Shown here in pieces: positions 1 through 12,800 of a stretch of DNA of 64,000 nucleotides; within the stretch, counting starts at the first letter, position 1; each line of letters begins with the position of its first letter. The notes beneath the pieces are model-generated. The model worked only from the letters and a program-made list of their open reading frames with translations. It was not told the origin of the DNA and ran no database searches. The stretch covers positions 146,037,559 to 146,101,558 of the forward strand of contig CP136066.1 of NCBI GenBank assembly GCA_032622095.1, given 5' to 3'. The stretch is from Siphonodentalium dalli. Taxonomy: Eukaryota; Mollusca; Scaphopoda; Gadilida; Siphonodentaliidae. Both the position numbers and the translations under genes were made by a program.

Positions 1-62
1 TCCTTTTGGTTTCCCTGCTTTTATCATCTTAGGAGGGAGCTTCACCAACCTGATTATTCTTG
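1..62 (-). CDS. ZSWIM-like gene exon, KLPPKM basic segment (truncated by window edge)
   Basis: After acceptor TTTTTTTACAG the phase-1 reading is RIIRLVKLPPKMIKAGKPKG, basic and open to the window edge. The similarity to the C-terminal tail of ZSWIM-type proteins is from memory of the family. Confidence 0.6.
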
Positions 63-3000
63 CTGTAAAAAAACAGCAGTAAAAGCATAGTTAACCCTTT
101 GTTTACTTTTAAAATAATCATAAGTACAATGTAGTAATACCTCTCACATATCTCCGACTAAATCCGAAAACAATTCCCATAATTATGATGTGGTTAAGGA
201 GTTAGTTATTTAGGGCATTACTGTACCTGTAGATTAGGACCCCTGCGAATCGGAAGATTACAGTTAAATCCGAATCTCGAAGATTCGCATGGCCCTAGCT
301 ACTCTAATTCTATTGCAATTAAAAAAAATTTACTTGGCTCGCTGTGCATATTATAACATAAAATAATATGGGAGAGGCCTATTCTACTATTATATTAAAG
401 CAAGTATTTTATTTCTCCCGACCCTATTGTTTGGCAATTAAAATTTTATTTTTTACAGGTTTTATTATAATTTTTTTTCTCCCACCTCCCCTATCTTTTA
501 TCCAAAACAATCTGTAAACAAAGTAATAAGAAATAAAATGCCTTGGCATACCTGATCGTGAAGTTGAAGCTTGCTTAAAAGCAATGTGTATTGCTCCATC
601 TGATGGTGGATAAGTTAACAGTGGACCCTTAGTCACCTGGTCTGTCATTTCTGGAATCTTATCTGGAGGATGTGTTTCAGACGTCAACACTTGAGAACCT
701 GAGGTTCCTTCTGTATGAGCTGCAGGTGTGAAGATGTAAAAGAAACTAGATAATGAAATCAAAGACTTGAGTGGTACTAAATTAGATCTGAATATCTGTT
801 GATTATAATATTCTAACCACCACGTCCAAAATATGGCTTTTTAGCTCACCTGAGACGAAGGAAGAGGGGAGAGGAGTTAAAAAATATAGGTCATGTTTGA
901 ATATGGGTTCTGTCCAGTGATTTGGAATGGATTTTTTCCGATAATGGGGATTAGATATGATTCACTTAATTTAGCTAACCTGTTGATTTCTTTGAATCTT
1001 TGATGCCATCCAGTGGAATGGAGTTCTCTACCAAAGTCGGAGGTTTGGCAGCAGCATGGGTAGTTGAGGTCTCTGACCCTGTGGTAGAAATATTGTTAAA
1101 GTCTGACATTGTTTTGTTAAATCTACATCCCACCTGGGACATTCAATATGGGGTATGTTAGGGATCATCTATTATGATATGTATCGCTGCACTAGTGCAG
1201 CTCCCACCATGAAAGATTAACTAAATGGTGAGAATCTGTGATCTCTAGACCAACAAAAAACTTTAGCGCAACCTGTTTTTTTTTATGTGGCATTTTCATT
1301 GTATGTAAGCCCAGGTGAACTGAACTGTTGTTGAACTAAAATCTGCAGCTATGTTGATGGGATAACTAGATAATCAGGACCTGTTTTGTTAAGTGTCCCA
1401 TTTATTGAGGTACCATTTCCGCAACCCCTTGCAGCAACCCTGTGTATGTAAAAAAAAAATGTAAAACAGGATTGTACAGTAATTGTTGAGAAGACTAACC
1501 TTCATCCAGTTGATCCTGGCACTTCAACAAGGACTCCAAAACCTGAATATTGTTGATAGTGCAATCTGCGAGTTCTACAAGATGAAATATATGAACTTTT
1601 TGTGGGAATAAACTCTTTAAACAAAGTTAATTATACATGTAAAAGCCTGTTGAAACCACATGGCCCAAAGTAAAATTTCAATAAACCTGTAGCAACAGGT
1701 CCATTAAATTGTTCATGAAAACAATGGTGAGGATCTAATCTTGTTTTGGTCTCTTTCTGATGTGGAATTTTACAATATAAATTGTTTTCAAGTGAGAGCT
1801 TTATCATTATAATTATGAAATTTCATGTATTGAAACAACATAAAAAATCATGCTATAGAGTATAGACACAAGAATCTGCAAACGAGTTGCTGAACTGGAC
1901 ATGATTGACAGTTTACAAAAATATTAAATTAAAATTTGTAATTAATTTAAAAAAATCACCTCTATTGACCTTGTCTTCATCATATTCAACATTTGATGTG
2001 TTTGCTTCTGCAGGTGTACCTGAAATTGATTGAAGTGGGACCAGTTGGTGCTTTGACCTGAGGCATCCACAACAAGCTGCATAGCTAGCTATATTGCTGC
2101 CATGTAAGTTAGTCAAATTGTTTTACATTTCATTCCTAAAACTGCTTACATTAAAAAGGTATACCCATTACCAATCAGAATTGCTGTTCCAATATTGTTT
2201 TGTTAACCACCACTTAGCTAGGTGAACTTCTTATATCCCCATTTTTGCGAAGAAACACAGGGAGGGGTATACTGGATTCAGATTGACTTTGTCTGTCCAA
2301 CCGTCTGGTCATATATCACAGCTATGTGTTATCTGATCTGAATGAAATTTATTTTAAAGAGAGGCTAGTGATGTTTTTTAATTTTATTCTTAAGGTTGTT
2401 TGTCCATCCACGCAGATATCACAACATTCCCTTAATGTTGGTTTATGATTTGTATGCAGTATGCTTACATTGCTCTAGATTTGGCAGATCTGGTTCACTC
2501 TCATATTTTTCCATTTCGTCGTTAAGCATTGATCCAGTATCTGGAAAATAGTGAAAAAGTTCTAGTTATTGGTTAGAGAGTCTGAATTATTAAAAAATAA
2601 ATATTACTCACTGATGTATAATTCTCACAGTTAGGACTGATTGTTCGGTAATAAAAAAAACTAACAAATAACCAAACAATGCTATGCACAAAATTGGGCC
2701 AAATATTTTGGAAATCTAAAATTTTACTTTAACCCTTTCTCTCTATTTTGAGACATTGAAAATATTTGTTATCTGTAATTTTTTGAAACATTGTTTTTAT
2801 TACTGTTTATACAAAGATAATCAAAATTACTTTACCAAAATCTTGAACAAACGTTATACTTATTTATGTTATACTTATTATTTATGTTATACTTATTATT
2901 TATATGGGCAGTAGCCTCTTTAAAGGCTTGCACAAGATATGAAAATCCATAAGACTGTCAAAAATAAAAACAAATTATTAAAAGATTGATTTGGAGGAGT

Positions 3001-3218
3001 GTTCGGGTAATAACAGCAGATAGCAGACTGTTTAAACCATCATTTGAGTAAAGTGTTTGGATAATGTGGTGAGTTACAATACACTCAATTTAGCTAACCT
3101 GATGATTTCTGTTGACATTCAATACCATCCAGTGGAATGGAGTGGCCTGCGAAGGCTGGTATCGTATTGACCAGAGTCAGTGGGCGGGCAGCAACATGGG
3201 TACTTGTAGACTGTTGGC
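1..3218 (-). CDS. ZSWIM-like gene, partial: seven consecutive phase-1 exons
   Basis: Seven exons read in one frame on the minus strand: 3218-3099, 2540-2469, 2019-1960, 1574-1500, 1078-980, 719-552 and 62-1 (runs off the window). Each begins with two bases and ends with one, so all introns are phase 1, and all have AG acceptors and GT donors. The product is Ser/Thr-, Glu- and Pro-rich with a short amphipathic segment (LADCTINNIQVLESLLKCQD). The last visible exon reads RIIRLVKLPPKMIKAGKPKG, resembling the KLPPKMKKRGRPKG-type tail I associate with SWIM zinc-finger / MULE-derived animal proteins. No SWIM finger or transposase core lies in the window. The exon at 5000-5295 may be its 5' end. Function is unknown, but the exon structure is well supported. 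Confidence 0.65.
150..225. mobile_element. Right half of a CAGTAATGCCC-family MITE
   Basis: CTCCGACTAAATCCGAAAAC, CCCATAATTATGATGTGGTT and TTAGGGCATTACTGTA match the right arm of the foldback MITE; the left arm is degraded. It lies between exons of the ZSWIM-like gene. Confidence 0.65.
552..719 (-). CDS. ZSWIM-like gene exon (Ser/Thr/Pro-rich, 55 codons)
   Basis: Acceptor CACACCTGCAG and donor GTATGC, phase 1 at both ends. It encodes HTEGTSGSQVLTSETHPPDK and then a segment ending IHIAFKQASTSRS. Low-complexity composition; no domain recognised. Confidence 0.6.
980..1078 (-). CDS. ZSWIM-like gene exon, copy 2 of a duplicated exon
   Basis: Acceptor TTTCTACCACAG and donor GTTAGC, phase 1 at both ends. 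It encodes SETSTTHAAAKPPTLVENSI then PLDGIKDSKKST. It is a paralogue of the exon at 3099-3218: both contain THxAA, TLV and SIPLDGI and share the first bases of the following intron (GTTAGCTAAATT). Confidence 0.6.
1500..1574 (-). CDS. ZSWIM-like gene exon (helical segment)
   Basis: Acceptor TTCATCTTGTAG and donor GTTAGT, phase 1 at both ends. It encodes LADCTINNIQVLESLLKCQD then QLDE, a likely amphipathic helix. Confidence 0.58.
1960..2019 (-). CDS. ZSWIM-like gene exon (acidic)
   Basis: Acceptor CAATCAATTTCAG and donor GTGATT, phase 1 at both ends. It encodes TPAEANTSNVEYDEDKVNR. Short and acidic, supported mainly by phase agreement with its neighbours. Confidence 0.52.
2469..2540 (-). CDS. 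ZSWIM-like gene exon (acidic)
   Basis: Acceptor CTATTTTCCAG and donor GTAAGC, phase 1 at both ends. It encodes TGSMLNDEMEKYESEPDLPN then LEQ. No domain recognised. Confidence 0.55.
3099..3218 (-). CDS. ZSWIM-like gene exon, copy 1 of a duplicated exon
   Basis: Acceptor TTTTCTTACACAG and donor GTTAGC, phase 1 at both ends, 39 full codons. It encodes QQSTSTHVAARPLTLVNTIP then a segment with GHSIPLDGIECQQKSS. Paralogous to 980-1078, with a short insertion in the middle. The other frames hit stops. Confidence 0.55.
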
Positions 3219-3539
3219 CTGTGTAAGAAAATTATTCAGGTCAATGTTTTTTATTGTTTTGGCTCAAAGAATTAACACCCCTAAATTACTATTTCTTCAT
3301 CGCGGTAAAAAAAAATTGGATAAAAGGAACCCAATCCTCAAAGCTCAAGAGTTATCAGATTTTTAAAATCTGTTACTTTTACAGGCTGATCTCAATTGTA
3401 TCTGCTGACAATTCATTTTTAGCTCAACTTACTTCGCGCAATTCGCCGAAAAGCAGAGGGGAAACAGCCCGGACGAAGTCGGGTCCACCTGCTAGTACTC
3501 TATAAAGTATCTCTGGCCATATGATGAGATAGCATAGAT

Positions 3540-3720
3540 GGAATGTTTATACTATTATATTTTATATGCATGGTTATTATACCCCCACTTTCGCCCCCAC
3601 TTTCGAAGAAAATGGGGGGTATACTGGATTGACTGCGTCTGTCCGTCCGTCCGTCCGTCACGCTTTCTCCGTCCGTTTGTCTGTCCGTCCGTCCGTCCGA
3701 CCTCATAACTCGAACAACTA
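3540..3720. repeat. GGGGTATACTGGATT / (GTCC)n dispersed repeat
   Basis: A hairpin-like ACCCCCACTTTCG...GAAAATGGGGGGTAT block is followed by TACTGGATTGACTGCGTC and a GTCC microsatellite (about 3635-3700). A related block with GGGGTATACTGGATTC lies at 2237-2310. This is an intronic dispersed repeat. I see no exon in 3219-4999 apart from such material. Confidence 0.6.
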
Positions 3721-4999
3721 TGAATCAATTTCAATAATTTTTTGTATGCAATCTCCTTAGGACATAAGGACAGTCTCTCTGCATGATGCTAATTGCGGTA
3801 CGGTCCGACTTTTTTTTTTCAAGTTATGCCTCTCTACATGATGTGGCTAGGGATTGGCTCAGGCTGTTTTTCATAATATTACACTTCAATTTTGAACTTA
3901 TTTTGACTTAGAAAATTCTGTCCGAATTATTATAACTCAACCAGTTGTATATGTATATTTGTGCACTAGAGTCTGCAGTATAGTCTCAGTCAGATTTTAT
4001 TCTTGATTTTAGTTTGAACTTTGAAGACATTTGAAGAATGTCATTTCTCAAAGCATCTGAATGCATATAAACAATAAACAGTAACGGCCATTCATCATAA
4101 CCAATTCAGTTTTATTTGGATAAGTGCTGCAAATTAACATTACTTGCAATCATTAAAAAGACGAGAAATAACCAGAATGAATGAATTTGATTGCATGCCA
4201 GAACAAGACAGTATTTCAGACATTAGAATTTATGAGATACTCTTTTCAATTTCATGTTATGCAACAATCGGGTCAATGATATATAGTCATCATTGAGTAT
4301 TCACCATGTAGTATTTGTGATACAGTTTTTTTTATTTTATTACTTTTATTCGGGTAATACAACTGGGTAATACATTTTTTTTTTTAATAAATTACGGTTT
4401 TCCACTGAGAAGTGGGACGGGATCCTGTGAAATCCAGAATGTTGCTAAATCTGAGGCTAAATAGTCACTATAGCTGTCTATATAGCCATATTCCAACAAA
4501 CATGATACTAACATGCTTACAAACAACATTACATGGTCAGTACAGCGATGTATATACGTCCATGGTCCATGGTCAGTACTTGTAAATTGTTTGAAAAAAA
4601 AACCCATTTTGGAGAAAAAAAATTACAAGCAAGATTGTTTCGGCCTCTGGACCACCCACCCATCCCGGCCCTATATACGGATTTTTTTGGTAGACCCACT
4701 CATGTCGTCGGTGGTATATTTTGCCCCACGTCCTTTTCCTCGGTTGCTCATTGTTGAAATGTGTACAAACGTGTACTGTTACACGCAGCATGTTTATGTG
4801 ACCGATGGTCAATCTATGATTGACGCCAATCACCTTGATTGGATAATCCCATATGGCGCGGCGATGTCTTCCCATCGATATGTCCACCGATAGCTTCGCA
4901 TTGAGCGTCGCCTCGTAAAACTACCTGGACTATATTATAAACCCAGCCGGTGAATAGCACCCCAGTTGTAGCTAATGCTAAATCAAAATTGAAAGAAAC

Positions 5000-5295
5000 C
5001 TTTGATTGGGACGTTTGCCCTTCCCGCGACTTTCAGGCTTCCTGCCGCCGTGAATACATCTGTATTCCAGTTCTGTGTGTTTGATTTCTTGTTTAAATAA
5101 TCTGTTTGGGCTTCGTTTGATAGTTGCTGCTATGGAACGGCTGTTCCTTATGTAAAGATTAATATAATTATCTTTCTCATATTCTTGTATTTTGCCATTC
5201 AGTTCCTCAAAAGTATAGAATTCTTTTCCCAAACAAAAGACATCCATTTTGTATGTTTTGAAATCTGGGCAAAAAAAACTCCGAATTAATCCCAT
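5000..5295 (-). CDS. Exon with ZSWIM3 N-terminal / FAR1-like domain
   Basis: The open frame starts at ATG 5295 (a second ATG at 5247 precedes DVFCLG) and ends at a CAAAG/GTTTCT donor in phase 2. It reads FCLGKEFYTFEELNGKIQEY, SRSIAATIKRSPNR, and then YRCIHGGRKPESRGKGKRPN. That is the signature order of the ZSWIM3 N-terminal domain: an LGxxF-x-FEEL helix, an SRxI...KRxPNR basic patch, and a C-I-H-G-G ... GKGKRPNQ cysteine/basic segment, related to FAR1 DNA-binding domains. It is probably the 5' exon of the gene at 1-3218, but that gene's next visible exon needs phase 1, so at least one exon between 3219 and 4999 is unidentified. Alternatively it is an exapted or broken copy. Confidence 0.6.
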
Positions 5296-5384
5296 AATTA
5301 CTCAATTTATTTCCGTTTTACTCTTTTATCTTATGGTTAAGAGAAACGGATGCGCAATGTAACAATAGCCTAACGTGACTCCGA

Positions 5385-5453
5385 GGCTACAGTTACGGGA
5401 CTGTAACAATAATTATTTTCATAACTTCCGGTTACAGTCCCGTAACTGTAGCC
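5385..5453. repeat. Perfect 23-bp inverted repeat with 23-base spacer
   Basis: The arm GGCTACAGTTACGGGACTG (5385 onward, 23 bases) is matched exactly by its reverse complement ending at 5453. It lies 90 bases upstream of the ATG at 5295. It could be a small MITE or a regulatory cruciform; nothing in the sequence separates these. Confidence 0.75.
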
Positions 5454-5640
5454 ACTCCGCTTTTATTAATTAGCTTTCTGCTGACTCCATGCTTTCAGTC
5501 TCCATTTGGGGTAAAAAAAAGTTTAGCCAAATGAAATTTTTATTAGCCAAATTCGAAAAAGATTAGCCATTGGCTAATTTGGCTACCGACAGCGTGAACA
5601 CTGACCGTAAGTGAAACGAAATGATGGCCGAGCCCGAATA

Positions 5641-6384
5641 GTTAACATTTCGTCGCATCAGTGCTATAATGTAACCCACATTTTCAACTTTCCGAGAAAA
5701 TGAAGGTTGAGGTTTTCAGACAACATTTCTCCTAATGTTGACAAAGCATGACGTATTGTTGTATTTATCCCAATGAAAACTGGCATTAGCTGTTCATTGA
5801 ACCACACATTTGTTCTGTTTACTCCCTCGTTTCCTATTAAAAAGCAATAACTTGTTTGGAGATACGACCTTTTGCGTACGCCAACGACGATTGGTTTCCA
5901 TGCTATAACGAAGTTGTGCTAATACATGCAGATTAAGCTAAATATGGTGGCAATAGCATGTGTCTATGAACTAGAAAGTGCCTATTCTACACTATGAAAA
6001 TTCACCCATGTGCATCATCATACAGAAATTTGTGGAACAATCACAAAATTTAAATCACCAAATAATCACGTGACTAACATGGAGATACTACCATATAGCA
6101 CACATTTTAGAATTCACAAACACAAAAACAGAAGTCACGTGGACAACCTGAAGCATCCGATTGGCTGATGTTGGACATACGACCTTATAGCACGAATAAT
6201 TGTAAAGATCGCTGGAGACACATTTGCTTCACTGGTTTGTGCGAATATTTGCCATCCAATGCAAAAACAGTTTGGCCCATCGGATTGGATTTTTTTTCTC
6301 ACGATTCGAATGGTACCAAATACTCATTTCCCGCCATAATGGAGTTACGACATTATAGCACTGATGCGTCGAGATTTTGTTAAC
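5641..6384. mobile_element. Non-autonomous DNA transposon with GTTAAC ends
   Basis: The left end (5641-5674) and right end (6344-6384) are inverted copies sharing GCATCAGTGCTATAATG, each bounded by GTTAAC, which would fit a TTAA target duplication. The interior repeats the ATAGCAC motif near both ends (for example 6095 and 6187). No transposase remains. The TTAA class (piggyBac-like) is a guess from the ends only. Confidence 0.5.
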
Positions 6385-6876
6385 CCGCGGGAAGCCACCA
6401 AAAGATTGAAAATAGTTTTGATGTATATGAGCCACATATATTAGCCAACTATCAACTGCATCCACCACTCACAACTTTCATTATATGACAAGCTGGGCAG
6501 AGTCTACAATTTTCGTTTTTGGAAGCCATATTAGATAAAATTTATTGTTTCTTTTGGTCTATTTGAGATGGAAAGTTCACAAATAAAAGAAACGCTCAAT
6601 TATTTTGCAGACAAGATCTGCTCATCCCTAAATATCAAATGTGACCAAAGCCCCAAAGCCGATTTTGTTTAAATTTCACTGATGCCGCATTCGTTAGAAC
6701 TTATTAGTGAAAGACCGGTGTAAACTATGACCTAATCGATTAGACATGTCATTGCTGGAATGATCAGCTGACACGAATATTGAAAGCATATACCCATTGT
6801 TTCCCAGTTCAGAGAGCAATAAGTGATAAACAGAAGTGATAGAAAATAGTATTTTTCACATCGGGTGGCCATTTTT

Positions 6877-9800
6877 GGTACCCCGTGTACCCATGGGCCT
6901 GAAATTAGTTCAGGAAATATGTTTTCTAATTTGTAACCAATGTAACAGGGTACTTTGAGATTCCTAAGAAAAAAAGAAAAAAAGTAACAATGTAACATTA
7001 AAGTAACCAGAAGTAACCATTTGTACCCCGTGCACCCATGGTCCTAAAATTAGTTCAGGAAATATGTTTTCTAATTTGTAACCAATGTAACAGGGTACTT
7101 TGAGATTCCTAAGAAAAAAAATAAAAGTAACAAATGTAACATTAACTAATAGGTAAAGTAACCAGAAGTAACCATTTGTACCCCGTGTACCCATGGGCCT
7201 GAACTTAGTTCAGGAAATATGTTTTCTAATTTGTAACCAATGTAACAGGGTACTTTGAGATTCCTAAGAAAAAAAAATAAAGTAACAAATGTAACATTAA
7301 CTAATTGGTAAAGTAACCAGAAGTAACCATTTGTACCCCGTGTACCCATGGGCCTGAAATTAGTTCAGGAAATATGTTTTCTAATTTGTAACCAATGTAA
7401 CAGGGTACTTTGAGATTCCTAAGAAACAAAAATAAAAGTAACAAATGTAACATTAAAGTAACCAGAAGTAACCATTTGTACCCCGTGCACCCATGGTCCT
7501 AAAATTAGTTCAGGAAATATGTTTTCTAATTTGTAACCAATGTAACAGGGTACTTTGAGATTCCTAAGAAACAAAAATAAAAGTAACAAATGTAACATTA
7601 AAGTAACCAGAAGTAACCATTTGTACCCTATGTACCCATGGGCATGAAAGTAGTTCAGGAAATATGTTTTCTAATTTGTAACCAATGTAACAGGGTACTT
7701 TGAGATTCCTAAGAAAAAAAATAAAAGTAACAAATGTAACATTAACTAATAGGTAAAGTAACCAGAAGTAACCATTTGTACCCCGTGCACCCATGGGCCT
7801 GAAATTAGTTCAGGAAATATGTTTTCTAATTTTTAACCAATGTAACAGGGTACTTTGAGATTTCTAAGGGAAAAAAATATATAAGTAATAAATGTAACAT
7901 TAACTAATAGGTAAAGTAACCAGAAGTAACCATTTGTACCCCGTGTACCCATGGGCCTGAAATTAGTTCAGGAAATATGTTTTCTAATTTGTAACCAATG
8001 TAACAGGGTACTTTGAGATTCCTAAGAAAAAAAAATAAAAGTAACAAATGTAACATTAAAGTAACCAGAAGTAACCATTTGTACCCCGTGCACCCATGGT
8101 CCTAAAATTAGTTCAGGAAATATGTTTTCTAATTTGTAACCAATGTAACAGGGTACTTTGAGATTCCTAAGAAAAAAAATAAAAGTAACAAATGTAACAT
8201 TAACTAATAGGTAAAGTAACCAGAAGTAACCATTTGTACCCCGTGCACCAATGGGCCTGAAATTAGTTCAGGAAATATGTTTTCTAATTTTTAACCAATG
8301 TAACAGGGTACTTTGAGATTCCTAAGAAAAAAAAAATGTAACAAATGTAACATTAACTAATAGGTAAAGTAATCAGAAGTAACCATTTGTACCCCGTGTA
8401 CCCATGGGCCTGAACTTAGTTCAGGAAATATGTTTTCTAATTTGTAACCAATGTAACAGGGTACTTTGAGATTCCTAAGAAAAAAAAATAAAGTAACAAA
8501 TGTAACATTAACTAATAGGTAAAGTAACCAGAAGTAACCATTTGTACCCCGTGTACCCATGGGCCTGAAATTAGTTCAGGAAATATGTTTTCTAATTTGT
8601 AACCAATGTAACAGGGTACTTTGAGATTCCTAAGAAACAAAAATAAAAGTAACAAATGTAACATTAAAGTAACCAGAAGTAACCATTTGTACCCTATGTA
8701 CCCATGGGCATGAAAGTAGTTCAGGAAATATGTTTTCTAATTTGTAACCAATGTAACAGGGTACTTTGAGATTCCTAAGAAAAAAAAATAAAAGTAACAA
8801 ATGTAACATTAAAGTAACCAGAAGTAACCATTTGTACCCCGTGCACCCATGGTCCTAAAATTAGTTCAGGAAATATGTTTTCTAATTTGTAACCAATGTA
8901 ACAGGGTACTTTGAGATTCCTAAGAAAAAAAAATAAAGTAACAAATGTAACATTAACTAATAGGTAAAGTAACCAGAAGTAACCATTTGTACCCCGTGTA
9001 CCCATGGGCCTGAAATTAGTTCAGGAAATATGTTTTCTAATTTGTAACCAATGTAACAGGGTACTTTGAGATTCCTAAGAAACAAAAATAAAAGTAACAT
9101 TAAAGTAACCAGAAGTAACCATTTGTACCCTATGTACCCATGGGCATGAAAGTAGTTCAGGAAATATGTTTTCTAATTTGTAACCAATGTAACAGGGTAC
9201 TTTGAGATTCCTAAGAAAAAAAAATAAAAGTAACAAATGTAACATTAAAGTAACCAGAAGTAACCATTTGTACCCCGTGCACCCATGGTCCTAAAATTAG
9301 TTCAGGAAATATGTTTTCTAATTTGTAACCAATGTAACAGGGTACTTTGAGATTCCTAAGAAACAAAAATAAAAGTAACAAATGTAACATTAAAGTAACC
9401 AGAAGTAACCATGTGTACCCTATGTACCCATGGGCATGAAAGTAGTTAAGGAAATATGTTTTCTAATTTGTAACCAATGTAACAGGGTACTTTGAGATTC
9501 CTAAGAAAAAAAATTAAAGTAACAAATGTAACATTAACTAATAGGTAAAGTAACCAGAAGTAACCATTTGTACCCCGTGCACCCATGGGCCTGAAATTAG
9601 TTCAGGAAATATGTTTTCTAATTTTTAACCAATGTAACAGGGTACTTTGAGATTTCTAAGGGAAAAAAATATATAAGTAACAAATGTAACATTAACTAAT
9701 AGGTAAAGTAACCAGAAGTAACCATTTGTACCCCGTGTACCCATGGGCCTGAAATTAGTTCAGGAAATATGTTTTCTAATTTGTAACCAATGTAACAGGG

Positions 9801-12800
9801 TACTTTGAGATTCCTAAGAAAAAAAAAAGAGTAACAAATGTAACATTAAAGTAACCAGAAGTAACCATTTGTACCCCGTGCACCCATGGTCCTGAAATTA
9901 GTTCAGGAAATATGTTTTCTAATTTGTAACCAATGTAACAGGGTACTTTGAGATTCTTAAGAAAAAAAAATAAAAGTAACAAATGTAACATTAAAGTAAC
10001 CAGAAGTAACCATTTGTACCCCGTGTAACCATGGTCCTGAAATTAGTTCAGGAAATATGTTTTCTAATTTGTAACCAATGTAACAGGGTACTTTGAGATT
10101 CCTAAGAAAAAAAAAAAAAAAGTAACAAATGTAACATTAAAGTAACCAGAAGTAACAATTTGTACCCCGTGTACCCATGGTCCTTAAATTAGTTCAGGAA
10201 ATATGTTTTATAATTTGTAACCAATGTAACAGGGTACTTTGAGATTCCTAAGAAAAAAAATAGAAGTAACAAATGTAACATTAACTAATAGGTAAAGTAA
10301 CCAGAAGTAACCATTTGTACCCCGTGTACCCATGGGCCTGAAATTAGTTCAGGAAATATGTTTTCTAATTTGTAACCAATGTAACAGGGTACTTTGAGAT
10401 TCCTAAGAAAAAAAAATAAAAGTAACAAATGTAACATTAAAGTAACCAGAAGTAACCATTTGTACCCCGTGCACCCATGGTCCTAAAATTAGTTCAGGAA
10501 ATATGTTTTCTAATTTGTAACCAATGTAACAGGGTACTTTGAGATTCCTAAGAAAAAAAATAAAAGTAACAAATGTAACATTAACTAATAGGTAAAGTAA
10601 CCAGAAGTAACCATTTGTACCCCGTGCACCAATGGGCCTGAAATTAGTTCAGGAAATATGTTTTCTAATTTTTAACCAATGTAACAGGGTACTTTGAGAT
10701 TCCTAAGAAAAAAAAAATGTAACAAATGTAACATTAACTAATAGGTAAAGTAATCAGAAGTAACCATTTGTACCCCGTGTACCCATGGGCCTGAACTTAG
10801 TTCAGGAAATATGTTTTCTAATTTGTAACCAATGTAACAGGGTACTTTGAGATTCCTAAGAAAAAAAAATAAAGTAACAAATGTAACATTAACTAATAGG
10901 TAAAGTAACCAGAAGTAACCATTTGTACCCCGTGTACCCATGGGCCTGAAATTAGTTCAGGAAATATGTTTTCTAATTTGTAACCAATGTAACAGGGTAC
11001 TTTGAGATTCCTAAGAAACAAAAATAAAAGTAACAAATGTAACATTAAAGTAACCAGAAGTAACCATTTGTACCCTATGTACCCATGGGCATGAAAGTAG
11101 TTCAGGAAATATGTTTTCTAATTTGTAACCAATGTAACAGGGTACTTTGAGATTCCTAAGAAAAAAAAATAAAAGTAACAAATGTAACATTAAAGTAACC
11201 AGAAGTAACCATTTGTACCCCGTGCACCCATGGTCCTAAAATTAGTTCAGGAAATATGTTTTCTAATTTGTAACCAATGTAACAGGGTACTTTGAGATTC
11301 CTAAGAAAAAAAAATAAAGTAACAAATGTAACATTAACTAATAGGTAAAGTAACCAGAAGTAACCATTTGTACCCCGTGTACCCATGGGCCTGAAATTAG
11401 TTCAGGAAATATGTTTTCTAATTTGTAACCAATGTAACAGGGTACTTTGAGATTCCTAAGAAACAAAAATAAAAGTAACATTAAAGTAACCAGAAGTAAC
11501 CATTTGTACCCTATGTACCCATGGGCATGAAAGTAGTTCAGGAAATATGTTTTCTAATTTGTAACCAATGTAACAGGGTACTTTGAGATTCCTAAGAAAA
11601 AAAAATAAAAGTAACAAATGTAACATTAAAGTAACCAGAAGTAACCATTTGTACCCCGTGCACCCATGGTCCTAAAATTAGTTCAGGAAATATGTTTTCT
11701 AATTTGTAACCAATGTAACAGGGTACTTTGAGATTCCTAAGAAACAAAAATAAAAGTAACATTAAAGTAACCAGAAGTAACCATTTGTACCCTATGTACC
11801 CATGGGCATGAAAGTAGTTCAGGAAATATGTTTTCTAATTTGTAACCAATGTAACAGGGTACTTTGAGATTCCTAAGAAACAAAAATAAAAGTAACAAAT
11901 GTAACATTAAAGTAACCAGAAGTAACCATGTGTACCCTATGTACCCATGGGCATGAAAGTAGTTCAGGAAATATGTTTTCTAATTTGTAACCAATGTAAC
12001 AGGGTACTTTGAGATTCCTAAGAAAAAAAATTAAAGTAACAAATGTAACATTAACTAATAGGTAAAGTAACCAGAAGTAACCATTTGTACCCCGTGCACC
12101 CATGGTCCTGAAATTAGTTCAGGAAATATGTTTTCTAATTTGTAACCAATGTAACACGGTACTTTGAGATTCCTAAGAAAAAAAAATAGAAGTAACAAAT
12201 GTAACATTAAAGTAACCAGAAGTAACCATTTGTACCCCGTGCACCCATGGTCCTAAAATTAGTTCAGGAAATATGTTTTCTAATTTGTAACCAATGTAAC
12301 AGGGTACTTTGAGATTCCTAAGAAAAAAAAATAAAGTAACAAATGTAACATTAACTAATAGGTAAAGTAACCAGAAGTAACCATTTGTACCCCGTGTACC
12401 CATGGGCCTGAAATTAGTTCAGGAAATATGTTTTCTAATTTGTAACCAATGTAACAGGGGTACTTTGAGATTCCTAAGAAACAAAAATAAAAGTAACATT
12501 AAAGTAACCAGAAGTAACCATTTGTACCCTATGTACCCATGGGCATGAAAGTAGTTCAGGAAATATGTTTTCTAATTTGTAACCAATGTAACAGGGTACT
12601 TTGAGATTCCTAAGAAAAAAAAATAAAAGTAACAAATGTAACATTAAAGTAACCAGAAGTAACCATTTGTACCCCGTGCACCCATGGTCCTAAAATTAGT
12701 TCAGGAAATATGTTTTCTAATTTGTAACCAATGTAACAGGGTACTTTGAGATTCCTAAGAAACAAAAATAAAAGTAACAAATGTAACATTAAAGTAACCA

